A stretch of 41,003 nucleotides of DNA from Phytobacter massiliensis JC163 (GTDB lineage: Bacteria; Pseudomonadota; Gammaproteobacteria; Enterobacterales; Enterobacteriaceae): positions 210,982-251,984 of the forward strand of contig NZ_HE578946.1 in the NCBI RefSeq assembly GCF_000321045.1, written 5' to 3'. Position numbers and translations under genes: made by a program. Under the pieces are notes generated by a model. The model had not been told where the DNA came from. It saw only the letters and a list, made by a program, of their open reading frames with translations, and searched no databases. Numbering within the stretch: the first letter of the stretch is position 1; the number at the start of each line of letters is the position of its first letter. Of the stretch, positions 27,999-37,358 are shown in pieces.

Positions 27999-29150
27999 TT
28001 AGTCTTTGTGATCTTCAATTACGGCCAGCAGCAATTTAATGGTGCCGAACAGCAGGCAGCAAACCAGCAGCCAGCTTGCCAGCAGGTAACCGCTGTTGGG
28101 GAAGCTGGACTCTTCAGGGAGCTGTGGCGAACTGATAACCGACAACACTTTTAATTTGCGGGCCGTCTCAAGGCGGGTCTTCTCAATTGCCTTAATGGCC
28201 ATGGAGTAAATTTCAGTATCGAAAGTTACCCGCGCTTTAATTTCGTCAAAATCCGCCGCCATGCTGTTCAGCTGTTTGCCGTCCGGCGCGGTGATTTTGC
28301 TCTGCTCGGCGTCAATTTGTGCCTGCAGCGCTTTAACGGCGTTGCGGGTGCTGATGACCTGCGGCGCGTCTTCACGCAAATAAGTGAGCAGGTTGCGCAG
28401 TTCGGCTTCCAGCTCCACTTTCTTGCCTTGCAGGGTCATCACCAGCGAGGTCGCCGCAGTGGCGCTGGCCTCCGGGTCGAGAATGTTATTTTTGTTCTGA
28501 TAAGCCAGCAGCTCCGCTTTGCTCTTATCCAGACGCGCGCGCGCCTGGCGCAGCTCATCTTCGGCAAAGTTCAACTGGTCGCGGGCAATGCTGTGCGACA
28601 GTTCGTTAATAAACCGCTCGGACTCTTTTAATACCGCCTGGTTGAAGCGCTGGGCAAACTGCGGGTTAAACCCCTGAGTCTGAATAGTCAGCAGGCCGGT
28701 TTTATCATCAAACACTACGGAAACACGGTCGCGGTAATAGTTCAGGAACTGTTCCGAGGTGGTGTTTTTAGGGAGATGATAGATAAAGTCCAGCCCGCTT
28801 TTGCTCCACGCGTCGTGGAAATTAAGCTGTTTATCAAGCACGCGCAGCATATCTGCGGAGTTAATGTACTCTTTCAGATACAGCGAATCTTCCGCGGAGC
28901 TGGGGTTTGACGCGCCAAGCAGCAGCCCGACGTTGAGGCTGGCGCCTTCAATATCGCTGGGGCGCTTTACGGCGACTTTGGATTCGCTCATATAACGCGG
29001 CTGGCTGAAGATCACCAGGTAGACGATCAGCAGCGCCATCGGGGCGGCAATTACAATCCATGCAAGGTGTTGCTGGATCCAGGCAAGATTAAATTTGGCC
29101 GTACGCGCACGTAGCGAGGAAGCCAGCAACTTTACTTTGTGTGTAGACAT
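27999..29150 (-). CDS. kpsE: Capsule export inner-membrane adaptor KpsE
   Basis: The product has 383 residues (E. coli 382). It is a polysaccharide co-polymerase type 3 protein. A cytoplasmic N-terminus is followed by TM1 at about 31-50 (LAWIVIAAPMALLIVYLVIF), a long periplasmic coiled-coil region to about 350 (RARLDKSKAELLAYQNKNN and surroundings), a proline-containing SSPQLPEESSFPNSG segment, and TM2 near the C-terminus (YLLASWLLVCCLLFGTIKLLLAVI). It links KpsMT to KpsD across the periplasm. It lies 32 bases upstream of kpsD and 71 bases after kpsF, with a strong hairpin in the latter gap. Confidence 0.96.
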   Translation of the reverse strand: MSTHKVKLLASSLRARTAKFNLAWIQQHLAWIVIAAPMALLIVYLVIFSQPRYMSESKVAVKRPSDIEGASLNVGLLLGASNPSSAEDSLYLKEYINSADMLRVLDKQLNFHDAWSKSGLDFIYHLPKNTTSEQFLNYYRDRVSVVFDDKTGLLTIQTQGFNPQFAQRFNQAVLKESERFINELSHSIARDQLNFAEDELRQARARLDKSKAELLAYQNKNNILDPEASATAATSLVMTLQGKKVELEAELRNLLTYLREDAPQVISTRNAVKALQAQIDAEQSKITAPDGKQLNSMAADFDEIKARVTFDTEIYSMAIKAIEKTRLETARKLKVLSVISSPQLPEESSFPNSGYLLASWLLVCCLLFGTIKLLLAVIEDHKD

Positions 29151-29168
29151 GTCACTTTCAACGTTGAG

Positions 29169-29194
29169 CCCCCCGGCAACAAACCGCTGGGGGG
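29169..29194 (-). promoter_or_regulatory. Intercistronic stem-loop between kpsF and kpsE
   Basis: Six C pair with six G, with an inner GG/CC helix and a loop rich in T, within the 71-base gap between kpsF and kpsE. No T run follows it. It resembles the kpsD/kpsC gap hairpin in position. Confidence 0.55.
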
Positions 29195-29221
29195 TTACTT
29201 ATATTTCTGTATAGCCAGGAT

Positions 29222-30190
29222 CTAGTCGAAAATACGAACTAAACCAATGACATCCTGGGTGCTATCAGTGATCAACAGCGTGGAAATGCGGTGCTTAGTC
29301 ATCTTCTCTTCCGCGTCGATGATCATGCTATCAAGCGGCATGGTGATCGGATTGCGGGTCATCATCGACTGAGCGGTGCCGTTAACGAAGTCTTCGCATT
29401 TTTCCATATAGCGGCGCAGGTCGCCATCGGTAATGATCCCGGCCAGTTTGCCGTTCTCTTTTACTACGACCATACCCTGACAGCCGCTGGTCAATTCCTG
29501 AATAATCTGCCGGAAAGTAGCGTTAATATCGACATTGGGCACGTGAACCTGCATTACGTCGGCAACGCGCGTCAGCAGACGGCGGCCCAGTGAACCGCCC
29601 GGATGGTAGCGGGCAAAGTCATCAGGTTTGAAATGGCGTTTGTGAATTAACGCAATCGCCAACGCATCGCCAATCGCCATAGTCAGCGTTGTTGAGGTCG
29701 TCGGCGCCAGGTTATTCGGGCAGGTTTCGTTCGCCATATGCAGTTCCAGCGTAGCGTCAGCATGTTTCGCCAGCGTGGAGTTAGCATTATTAGTAATAGC
29801 GATGATTTTGTTGCCGAAGTTCTTTAAAGAGGGGACGAGTTTCAGTACTTCGTCGGTTTCCCCGCTGGCGGAGATGAGGATCAGCACGTCATAAGGGGTG
29901 ATCATGCCGAGGTCGCCGTGGAAAGCTTCCGCCGGGTGAATAAAGAAGCTGGGGGTACCGGTCGAGGCGAGCGTGGCGGACATTTTACGCCCGACATGCC
30001 CGGATTTACCCATACCGGAGACAATAACGTGACCTTTGCAGTTCAGCATCAGCGATAACGCGGTGCTGTACTCGTTTGCATCAATCACTTCTGCCAGATG
30101 GCGGAGGGCATCACCTTGCTCCGTCAACGTATTGCGCACGCTATCAATCAGCGTTTGCTCTTCTGTTTCCGTCTTCAAGTTAAAATCCAT
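29222..30190 (-). CDS. kpsF: Arabinose 5-phosphate isomerase KpsF
   Basis: The product has 322 residues. An N-terminal SIS (sugar isomerase) domain (about 35-180) carries VIVSGMGKSGHVGRKMSATLASTGTPSFFIHPAEAFHGDLGM, and two C-terminal CBS domains follow. It converts ribulose 5-phosphate to arabinose 5-phosphate, the first precursor of Kdo. It is a paralogue of the lipopolysaccharide enzyme KdsD, assigned to the capsule here by its place at the head of kpsFEDCS. AGGA lies about ten bases before the ATG. The CMP-Kdo synthetase gene kpsU, which lies between kpsD and kpsC in E. coli, is absent, so CMP-Kdo must come from KdsB. Confidence 0.95.
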   Translation of the reverse strand: MDFNLKTETEEQTLIDSVRNTLTEQGDALRHLAEVIDANEYSTALSLMLNCKGHVIVSGMGKSGHVGRKMSATLASTGTPSFFIHPAEAFHGDLGMITPYDVLILISASGETDEVLKLVPSLKNFGNKIIAITNNANSTLAKHADATLELHMANETCPNNLAPTTSTTLTMAIGDALAIALIHKRHFKPDDFARYHPGGSLGRRLLTRVADVMQVHVPNVDINATFRQIIQELTSGCQGMVVVKENGKLAGIITDGDLRRYMEKCEDFVNGTAQSMMTRNPITMPLDSMIIDAEEKMTKHRISTLLITDSTQDVIGLVRIFD

Positions 30191-30634
30191 CTTCTATCCT
30201 GTTGGTAAATTTTAAGTGACGGTATCCGGACCACAGTTTGCAGGCACGCCGCCACAGCAACCGGTTGGGTTTGCACCACGCCGTTGCCAGCCTTTTTGTA
30301 GGAATGCAAAAAATACCCCGGCACCGGACGGGCACCGATTTTGGGTACGATGACATTTGCAATGTCGGGGACTGTATTTATTTTCCCTGCTTTTTAGCAC
30401 AAGCGGCTTTTATACACAACCTCAACGAGTTTGCTATACCAGAATTAATAGCTTGTACTTTTCCACGCGCAATGTTAGCTGGCTTTATGCTCATTCAGAT
30501 AAAAACCGTCTTTATTTACAAACAAGGGTACGGCTTGTCTTCTTAATAATTACAAATACTTAATAATTTAATATTCAGGAAAATATTACGTTTATTTCGC
30601 CGTGTCAGGCGTTTCACTTGCCCAGGCGACAGGC
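30191..30634. other. Intergenic region carrying the capsule region 1 promoter
   Basis: There is no gene here. This gap between kpsF and the rpoD terminator must hold the region 1 promoter. The rpoD-proximal part (about 30430-30600) is AT-rich and a likely target of H-NS or IHF, but I cannot point to one convincing -10/-35 pair. Confidence 0.45.
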
Positions 30635-30662
30635 AAAAAAAACGCCGCCCTGGGGGCGGCGT
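30635..30662 (-). terminator. Rho-independent terminator of the rpsU-dnaG-rpoD operon
   Basis: On the minus strand a 9-bp stem, ACGCCGCCC/GGGCGGCGT in complement, with a three-base loop is followed by a run of eight T, 17 bases after the rpoD stop codon. Confidence 0.93.
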
Positions 30663-30679
30663 CTCTGGCGCAGAAACGA

Positions 30680-32527
30680 TTAATCGTCGAGGAAGCTACG
30701 CAGTACCTCAGAACGGCTCGGATGGCGCAGCTTGCGCAGCGCTTTCGCTTCGATCTGACGGATACGTTCGCGGGTAACGTCGAACTGTTTACCCACCTCT
30801 TCCAGCGTGTGGTCGGTATTCATATCGATACCGAAACGCATACGCAGAACTTTCGCTTCACGGGCGGTCAGGCCCGCCAGCACGTCGTGAGTGGCGGCAC
30901 GCAGGCTCTCGGTGGTGGCAGAGTCCAGCGGCAGTTCGAGGGTGGTATCCTCGATGAAATCACCCAGATGCGAATCTTCATCGTCGCCGATCGGCGTTTC
31001 CATGGAGATAGGCTCTTTGGCGATCTTCAGCACCTTACGGATTTTATCTTCCGGCATCAGCATGCGTTCGGCCAGCTCTTCCGGCGTCGGCTCGCGGCCC
31101 ATCTCCTGCAGCATCTGGCGGGAAATACGGTTGAGCTTGTTAATGGTCTCAATCATATGCACCGGAATACGGATGGTGCGCGCCTGATCCGCGATAGAGC
31201 GGGTAATAGCCTGACGGATCCACCAGGTTGCATAGGTGGAGAACTTATAGCCGCGGCGGTATTCGAACTTATCTACCGCTTTCATCAGGCCGATGTTGCC
31301 TTCCTGAATCAAATCGAGGAACTGCAGACCACGGTTGGTGTATTTCTTGGCGATAGAGATAACCAGACGCAGGTTCGCTTCAACCATCTCTTTCTTCGCA
31401 CGGCGGGCTTTCGCTTCACCGATGGACATACGACGGTTGATATCTTTCACCTGTTCAATGGTCAGGCCGGTCTCTTCTTCAATCTGCTGCAGTTTCTGCA
31501 AGCTGCGCTGTACTTCTTCCTTCACGTCTTGCAGTTTCTCTGACCACGGCTTGTTCATCGCCAGCGCGGCATTGAACCAGGTTTCGCTGGTTTCGTTGCC
31601 GGTGAACAGAGTAATGAAGTTTTTCTTCGGCATTTTGCACTGTTCAACGCACAGCTTCATGATGATGCGTTCCTGGGTACGCACGCGGTCCATCATGACG
31701 CGCATGCTGTTCACCAGGTAGTCGAACTGTTTCGGCACCAGACGGAACTGTTTGAAGACCTCAGACAGTTTCAGGATCTCGTCCTGAGACGCCGGGTTGC
31801 TGCGGCCCTTCGCTTTAATGGTGTCGCGGGTCACTTCATACTGCGTGCGCAGTTCGCCGAATTTTTCGCGCGCCAGTTCCGGGTCGATGCTGTTGTCATC
31901 GTCGCTGCTGTCGTCGTCGCCATCTTCTTCGTCTTCGTCGTCATCGTCGTCCAGCTCTTCCTGGGAGAGCTCAGAACCAACGTGGGTCGCGGTAGGCGCG
32001 AGATCTTCTTCGGCGTTCGGATCGACAAAACCGGTGATCAGGTCGGACAGGCGAGCCTGTTCGGCTTCGACGCGGTCATACTGCTCCAGCAGATAGGTGA
32101 TCGCTTCCGGATATTCAGCAACGGAGCACTGGACCTGGTTGATACCATCTTCGATACGTTTGGCGATATCAATTTCGCCTTCGCGGGTCAGCAGTTCAAC
32201 GGTACCCATTTCGCGCATATACATGCGCACCGGGTCGGTGGTGCGGCCGATTTCAGATTCTACGCTGGACAGAACCTGGGCAGCGGCTTCTTCCGCATCT
32301 TCGTCGGTGTTGTTGGAGGTTTCAGCGAGCAGCAGATCATCAGCATCCGGCGCCTCTTCCATCACCTGAATGCCCATATCGTTAATCATTTGGATGATGT
32401 CTTCGATCTGATCGGAGTCGACGATATCTTCCGGCAGATGGTCATTGACCTCGGCATAGGTCAGATAGCCTTGCTCCTTTCCTCGTTGGACAAGAAGTTT
32501 CAGCTGTGACTGCGGGTTTTGCTCCAT
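30680..32527 (-). CDS. rpoD: RNA polymerase sigma-70 factor RpoD
   Basis: The product has 615 residues (E. coli 613). Region 1.1 is at the N-terminus, and an acidic non-conserved insert ([19 protein letters not shown]) lies near 190-215. Region 2 has [29 protein letters not shown], and region 4.2 has the helix-turn-helix [33 protein letters not shown], ending FLDD. It is the housekeeping sigma factor and the last gene of the macromolecular synthesis operon. In E. coli mug follows; here the capsule island lies directly beyond the terminator. Confidence 0.98.
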   Translation of the reverse strand: MEQNPQSQLKLLVQRGKEQGYLTYAEVNDHLPEDIVDSDQIEDIIQMINDMGIQVMEEAPDADDLLLAETSNNTDEDAEEAAAQVLSSVESEIGRTTDPVRMYMREMGTVELLTREGEIDIAKRIEDGINQVQCSVAEYPEAITYLLEQYDRVEAEQARLSDLITGFVDPNAEEDLAPTATHVGSELSQEELDDDDDEDEEDGDDDSSDDDNSIDPELAREKFGELRTQYEVTRDTIKAKGRSNPASQDEILKLSEVFKQFRLVPKQFDYLVNSMRVMMDRVRTQERIIMKLCVEQCKMPKKNFITLFTGNETSETWFNAALAMNKPWSEKLQDVKEEVQRSLQKLQQIEEETGLTIEQVKDINRRMSIGEAKARRAKKEMVEANLRLVISIAKKYTNRGLQFLDLIQEGNIGLMKAVDKFEYRRGYKFSTYATWWIRQAITRSIADQARTIRIPVHMIETINKLNRISRQMLQEMGREPTPEELAERMLMPEDKIRKVLKIAKEPISMETPIGDDEDSHLGDFIEDTTLELPLDSATTESLRAATHDVLAGLTAREAKVLRMRFGIDMNTDHTLEEVGKQFDVTRERIRQIEAKALRKLRHPSRSEVLRSFLDD

Positions 32528-32691
32528 AAGACGGTATCCACACTTAATTCAAGAGGGTTGGTGTCGGTTAGCGAAATAAAACCGCCAACTTGGTTCTAAC
32601 GAGGGCGTACTTGATTTATTGCCGCTGCCCCTCAATGCGGCTGTCGGGTGCTTCCCGAGCGATTATCGGCACTTAAGCCGTTTAATACTTC

Positions 32692-32797
32692 ATCCTTCAA
32701 GCTGCCTCTGCGTTAGCTGCGTTCCCTTATCCTGGTCATGTACTTATGTACACTCCCATGAATACGTTCACTTGCTGCCTTGATGCAACTTGAATGA
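32692..32797. repeat. ERIC-like imperfect palindrome in the rpoD-dnaG gap
   Basis: A palindrome of about 106 bases has ends TTCAAGCTGC and GCAACTTGAA. Its core includes GTCATGTACTTATGTACACTCC, resembling the enterobacterial repetitive intergenic consensus (ERIC/IRU) element. It lies in the transcribed spacer between dnaG and rpoD and would form a long hairpin in the operon mRNA. Confidence 0.7.
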
Positions 32798-32814
32798 TTT
32801 TGTCTTTCATTCAT

Positions 32815-34557
32815 TTATTTTTTCGCCAGTTCCTGGTTAAGTTGCCAGAGTTCCCGGCGTTCTTCGTTGCTCAAACCGTGGGTGCGATCGCGAGCGATTA
32901 ACTCCTCCTGTCGCTGTTCAAGCATCGAATCAAGAATACGGTTTAGTGTGTCGGTGAACGTTTTTTCGACGTTTTCATCTTTTATATCGTTCCACATGGC
33001 CAGTTTTTCAAGGGTGGCCGCCTCTTTTGTTCCCCGGTACTGCTCCAGAAGCAGACCGGTGGTCAGACCGGGCTGTGACAAACAAGTGTTGACCAGTTCC
33101 GTAAATAAGCCAAGGCCCGCCATTCTGGTTTTATCTAATCCATCCAGCGGCGGCACTTTGGGCGCCAGGTCCGGGTTCTGAATCAGCAGTCCGATAAGTA
33201 TACGCATGGGCGTACGTTTTAGCTGACTCGCCGGGCGCGGCGCGGCATTTTCTGCCTGTTTAGGCATTAATCGATCAAGCTGCGCATCGTCGAAAATGCC
33301 AATCTTATTTCCTAGCAGCTGACGCAGCTGAATACGCAGCGTTTCCCCCGGCACCTGGGAAATCAGCGGCAGCGCCAGCGCGGCAAGCTGCGTCGTCCCG
33401 TCCGGGGTGGTCAAATCAGCCTGGGGTAAGAGGCTGTTAAATAAGAACGTGGAGAGCGGCATAGCCTGCTCCATCCGCGCCTCAAACGCCGCTTTACCCT
33501 CTTTACGCACCAGCGTATCCGGGTCTTCGCCATCCGGCAGAAACATAAAACGCAGCTGACGCCCGTCGCTCATATAGGGCAGCGCCGTCTCCAGCGCGCG
33601 CCAGGCGGCGGCGCGACCTGCACGGTCGCCGTCATAACAACAGACCACGTTTTTCGTTACCCGAAAGAGTAACTGAATGTGATCCGCCGTGGTGGAGGTG
33701 CCAAGCGAGGCTACCGCATAGTTAATGCCGTACTGCGCCAGCGCCACCACATCCATATACCCTTCGACGACTAAAAGCCGCTGGGGTTCATCGTTATCCT
33801 GCTGCGCTTCATAAAGGCCATATAGCTGGCGGCCCTTATGGAAAATATCGGTCTCCGGCGAGTTGAGGTACTTGGGCGTATCGTTGCCCAGTACGCGCCC
33901 GCCGAAACCCATTACCCGGCCGCGTTTATCGCGGATCGGGAACATGACCCGCTCACGAAAGCGGTCGTAACTGCGCCCCTGATCGTTGGTCACCAGCATG
34001 CCCGCATCAATCAGCGACTGCCGGTTTTCACGGTTTGCGCCAAAACGCTTTAACACGTTATCCCAGCCGGGAGGGGCATAACCAATGGCGAAACGGGTGA
34101 TGACTTCGCTACTTAAGCCGCGCTTCTCCAGATACTGGCGAGCAGGCTCAGCGGCAGGCTGCGTCAGGGATTGCTGATAAAACGCGTTCAGACCGTCCAT
34201 CAGCTGATAGAGATTTTGCCGCTGGTGGCGCTCTATCTGACTGGGACCGCTGCCCGCTTCGAAGGGCACTTCAAGGTTGTGCATGGCGGCCAGCTCTTCG
34301 ACGGTTTCCACGAACTCGAGCTTGTCGTAGTTCATTAAAAAGTCGATAGCGTTACCGTGCGCGCCGCAGCCGAAGCAGTGGTAAAACTGTTTTTCACCGT
34401 TTACGGTGAAAGAGGGGGTTTTCTCGTTATGGAACGGACAGCACGCATGAAAATTCTTGCCCTGCTTTTTCAGCTTCACCCGCGCGTCGATCAGATCGAC
34501 GATATCGGTTCTTGCCAGCAGGTCATTAATAAATACGCGTGGGATTCGTCCAGCCAT
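32815..34557 (-). CDS. dnaG: DNA primase DnaG
   Basis: The product has 580 residues (E. coli 581). The N-terminal zinc ribbon has C40, H43, C61 and C64 as in E. coli. The TOPRIM catalytic core includes LLVVEGYMDVVAL and the acidic CCYDGDRAGRAA motif, and a C-terminal DnaB-interacting helicase-binding domain starts at about 435. It makes RNA primers at the replication fork. It is the middle gene of rpsU-dnaG-rpoD, and its expression is kept low by a terminator upstream and presumably by RNA processing downstream. Confidence 0.98.
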   Translation of the reverse strand: MAGRIPRVFINDLLARTDIVDLIDARVKLKKQGKNFHACCPFHNEKTPSFTVNGEKQFYHCFGCGAHGNAIDFLMNYDKLEFVETVEELAAMHNLEVPFEAGSGPSQIERHQRQNLYQLMDGLNAFYQQSLTQPAAEPARQYLEKRGLSSEVITRFAIGYAPPGWDNVLKRFGANRENRQSLIDAGMLVTNDQGRSYDRFRERVMFPIRDKRGRVMGFGGRVLGNDTPKYLNSPETDIFHKGRQLYGLYEAQQDNDEPQRLLVVEGYMDVVALAQYGINYAVASLGTSTTADHIQLLFRVTKNVVCCYDGDRAGRAAAWRALETALPYMSDGRQLRFMFLPDGEDPDTLVRKEGKAAFEARMEQAMPLSTFLFNSLLPQADLTTPDGTTQLAALALPLISQVPGETLRIQLRQLLGNKIGIFDDAQLDRLMPKQAENAAPRPASQLKRTPMRILIGLLIQNPDLAPKVPPLDGLDKTRMAGLGLFTELVNTCLSQPGLTTGLLLEQYRGTKEAATLEKLAMWNDIKDENVEKTFTDTLNRILDSMLEQRQEELIARDRTHGLSNEERRELWQLNQELAKK

Positions 34558-34589
34558 AAGCCCCGCAAGTAGTTAGCAATTCATAAACG

Positions 34590-34623
34590 AAAATAAGCCG
34601 CGCATTCCTTTCGGAAGCACGGC
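34590..34623 (-). terminator. Internal terminator between rpsU and dnaG
   Basis: On the minus strand an 11-bp stem with a single bulged T and a GAAA loop (34623-34597) is followed by TTATTTT. It corresponds to the known partial terminator T1 that lowers dnaG expression relative to rpsU in E. coli. Confidence 0.8.
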
Positions 34624-34671
34624 CTTTCAACTACAACTCTGTCTGAATTGAGAGCGACTGCTCTCAATCAA

Positions 34672-34926
<255 letters not shown>

Positions 34927-34957
34927 TCAACGCCAGCTTATTTCAAAATGGTGCGGA

Positions 34958-34987
34958 ATTTTACTGCAATTGCTGCTGCTTTGTAAA
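34958..34987 (-). promoter_or_regulatory. Proximal promoter of rpsU-dnaG-rpoD
   Basis: On the minus strand TTTACA (34987-34982) and TAAAAT (34963-34958) are 18 bases apart, about 70 bases before the rpsU start. Confidence 0.6.
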
Positions 34988-35029
34988 GCACCGCTGCCTT
35001 TTTTGAAAGGGACTTTTGTAAGGGTGGGG

Positions 35030-35059
35030 AGTATACACGAGGCCCTTTGCCGGGGCGAA
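35030..35059 (-). promoter_or_regulatory. Distal promoter of rpsU-dnaG-rpoD
   Basis: On the minus strand TTCGCC (35059-35054) and TATACT (35035-35030) are 18 bases apart. Tandem promoters before rpsU are known in E. coli. I did not find a clear LexA box (CTG-N10-CAG) here. Confidence 0.5.
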
Positions 35060-35065
35060 CAAAGT

Positions 35066-35094
35066 TTTACATCCACGGTCAGAGACCCTACACT
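35066..35094 (+). promoter_or_regulatory. Promoter of tsaD
   Basis: TTTACA (35066-35071) and TACACT (35089-35094) are separated by the ideal 17 bases, about 30 bases before the tsaD ATG. Confidence 0.65.
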
Positions 35095-35124
35095 GCGCGG
35101 TATCTGAGTGAGGTAGAAAAAGTC

Positions 35125-36139
35125 ATGCGTGTACTGGGCATTGAAACATCCTGCGATGAAACCGGCATCGCTATTTACGACGATCAAAACGGTCTTTTAG
35201 CCAACCAGCTGTATAGCCAGGTGAAACTGCACGCCGACTACGGCGGCGTGGTGCCGGAGCTGGCCTCCCGCGACCATGTGCGCAAGACGGTGCCGCTTAT
35301 CCAGGCGGCGCTGAAAGAGGCGGGGCTGTCGGCAAAAGAGATCGATGCGGTGGCCTATACCGCAGGGCCGGGGCTAGTAGGCGCGCTGTTAGTGGGCGCG
35401 ACCGTAGGCCGCTCGCTGGCGTTCGCCTGGGACGTTCCGGCTATTCCGGTTCACCATATGGAAGGGCACCTGCTGGCGCCAATGCTGGAAGATAATCCGC
35501 CGGAATTTCCGTTTGTGGCGCTGCTGGTCTCCGGCGGTCACACCCAGCTTATCAGCGTGACCGGCATCGGTCAGTATGCGTTGCTGGGGGAATCCATTGA
35601 TGATGCGGCGGGCGAGGCGTTTGATAAAACGGCCAAGCTGCTGGGGCTGGATTATCCCGGCGGCCCCATGCTCTCTAAGCTGGCGTCACAGGGAACCGAA
35701 GGGCGTTTTGTCTTTCCCCGTCCGATGACCGACCGCCCGGGGCTGGATTTTAGCTTCTCAGGCCTGAAGACCTTTGCCGCGAATACCATTCGTAATAACG
35801 GTAACGACGAACAGACCCGCGCCGATATCGCCAGGGCGTTTGAAGACGCGGTGGTCGATACCTTAATGATCAAATGCAAACGCGCGCTGGATAAAACCGG
35901 CTTCACGCGGCTGGTGATGGCGGGGGGCGTAAGCGCCAACCGCACGCTGCGTTCAAAGCTTGCGGAGATGATGCAAAAACGTCGCGGCGAGGTGTTCTAT
36001 GCGACGCCCGGAATTTTGCACCGATAACGGCGCGATGATCGCCTACGCCGGAATGGTGCGCCTGAAAGCAGGCAGCGTGGCCGGGCTGGGCGTTACCGTG
36101 CGTCCGCGCTGGCCGCTGGCTGAGCTGCCCGCTGCCTGA
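35125..36139 (+). CDS. tsaD: tRNA threonylcarbamoyladenosine transferase TsaD, frame broken near the 3' end
   Basis: From the ATG at 35125 (GAGG upstream) the frame gives [20 protein letters not shown] and all ASKHA-fold motifs of TsaD, including the metal-binding histidines in HHMEGH and the SGGHTQLI loop. The literal frame ends at 36027 after ATPGILHR. Removing one C from CCC at 36007-36009 restores [22 protein letters not shown]... through ELPAA, with a stop at 36137-36139, giving 337 residues as in E. coli. TsaD is required for the universal t6A37 tRNA change and is essential, so the extra C is probably a sequence error. It is convergent with plsY, with a shared terminator between them. 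Confidence 0.95.
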
Positions 36140-36141
36140 CC

Positions 36142-36181
36142 CTAACCCCGGCGCGCATTGCCTGCCGGGGTTAGCTTTTTT
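36142..36181 (+). terminator. Terminator between convergent tsaD and plsY
   Basis: An 11-bp perfect stem CTAACCCCGGC/GCCGGGGTTAG (36142-36152 and 36164-36174) is followed by CTTTTTT. The corrected plsY stop codon lies inside the stem. Confidence 0.9.
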
Positions 36182-36775
36182 CTTGCCGAACTTACGCCAG
36201 ATTTTGGTCTCCTGCCGCCGCCATAAACGCTGAATATTGTCGTGATGACGTAGCAGGATCAGGCAGGAGAGCATGGCGACCGGAAAGGTAAACTGCGGTT
36301 TAAACCACCACACATAAAATGGCGCGATCAGCGCGCTGACAATCGCGCCAAGAGAAGAGTATCCGCTTAATAACACGGTTAACAGCCAGGTTCCCGCCAT
36401 CACGCCGGTTAAGTCCCAGCCGATAGGGGCAATGGCGCCGAACGCCGTCGCGACGCCTTTACCGCCCTGAAAGTGGAAAAACACAGGCCAGATATGGCCC
36501 AGACAGGCGGCAATGGCAATAAGCCCCAGCCAGAAAGGGGTCACGCCTAACGCATAAGCGCCCCACACCGGCAACATGCCCTTAAGCACGTCAAAAACCA
36601 GTACCGTTACGGCTGCTCCTTTGCCGCCAATTCGTAATACGTTGGTTGCGCCTGGATTGCCGGAGCCGCTCACGCGCGGGTCAGGCAGACCAGCCAGACG
36701 GCAAACCAGAATGGCGCTGGATATTGAGCCGCAAAGATACGCGAGGATGATCATCCCAGGCGCGATTGCACTCAT
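36171..36775 (-). CDS. plsY: Acyl-phosphate:glycerol-3-phosphate acyltransferase PlsY, stop lost by a probable indel
   Basis: The start is the ATG at 36775 ([34 protein letters not shown]), as in E. coli; an upstream frame to 36865 is not family sequence. The membrane enzyme has five to seven helices and the conserved loops [31 protein letters not shown] and [16 protein letters not shown]. It makes lysophosphatidic acid from acyl phosphate, the first step of phospholipid synthesis. The literal frame runs on into tsaD antisense to 35903. One more A in the A6 run (complement of 36176-36181) gives ...KFGKKKS and TAA at 36173-36171, about 201 residues, inside the terminator as expected. It is divergent from folB. 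Confidence 0.93.
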
Positions 36776-36882
36776 AACGCTGTTCCATTGTGAAAATGTC
36801 GTTTTATTATCTGCATCAGTGGATAATACGCATAATTTATGGAAAGTGGTATCCAGGTTAGCCAAAAAGCAGGCGGGGCGTG

Positions 36883-37251
36883 ATGGACATAGTATTTATA
36901 GAGCAACTTTCAGTAATCACCACCATCGGTGTGTATGACTGGGAGCAAACCATTGAACAGAAGCTTATTTTCGATATCGAAATGGCATGGGATAACCGTC
37001 TGGCGGCGAAAAGCGACGACGTCAACGACTGCCTGAGCTATGCCGATATCGCCGAAACGGTCGTAAAGCATGTGGAAGGGGGGCGCTTTGCGCTGGTGGA
37101 GCGGGTAGCCGAAGAGGTAGCGGATCTGTTACTAAGCCGCTTTAACTCTCCCTGGGTGAGAATCAAATTGAGCAAGCCTGGCGCGGTCGCGCGCGCGGCT
37201 AACGTTGGCGTAATCATTGAGCGTGGCAATAATCTGAAAAAAACTATTTAA
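36883..37251 (+). CDS. folB: Dihydroneopterin aldolase FolB
   Basis: The product has 122 residues from the ATG at 36883, the E. coli length and start ([22 protein letters not shown]); a GTG three bases upstream is in frame but less likely. The catalytic lysine lies in [10 protein letters not shown] near the C-terminus, and E22 is in DWEQ. It splits dihydroneopterin into 6-hydroxymethyldihydropterin and glycolaldehyde in folate synthesis, and can also epimerise the substrate. A terminator follows before bacA. Confidence 0.97.
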   Translation: MDIVFIEQLSVITTIGVYDWEQTIEQKLIFDIEMAWDNRLAAKSDDVNDCLSYADIAETVVKHVEGGRFALVERVAEEVADLLLSRFNSPWVRIKLSKPGAVARAANVGVIIERGNNLKKTI

Positions 37252-37307
37252 ATTCATAATCGTTAAACCAAACGCTAGTCTTCAGGTCATACATCACGGC
37301 CATTTCG

Positions 37308-37336
37308 CGGCTTCCCCGAGGGGTAAGCCGTTTTTT
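37308..37336 (+). terminator. Terminator between folB and bacA
   Basis: CGGCTTCCC pairs with GGGTAAGCCG (one bulge, CGAG loop, 37308-37330), followed by six T. It lies 57 bases after folB and 22 bases before the bacA ATG, so it ends the folB transcript or sits in the bacA leader. Confidence 0.8.
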
Positions 37337-37358
37337 ATGTTTATTAGGGGTTTATTTA

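Noticed and set aside
30602-31543. Long open frame antisense to rpoD (313 codons)
   Set aside because: It is a mirror of the rpoD codon pattern, crosses the rpoD terminator and has no recognisable product.
35903-36170. C-terminal extension of PlsY by over 80 residues
   Set aside because: It reads through a terminator and antisense to tsaD; one base added in the A6 run gives a normal stop at the expected length.
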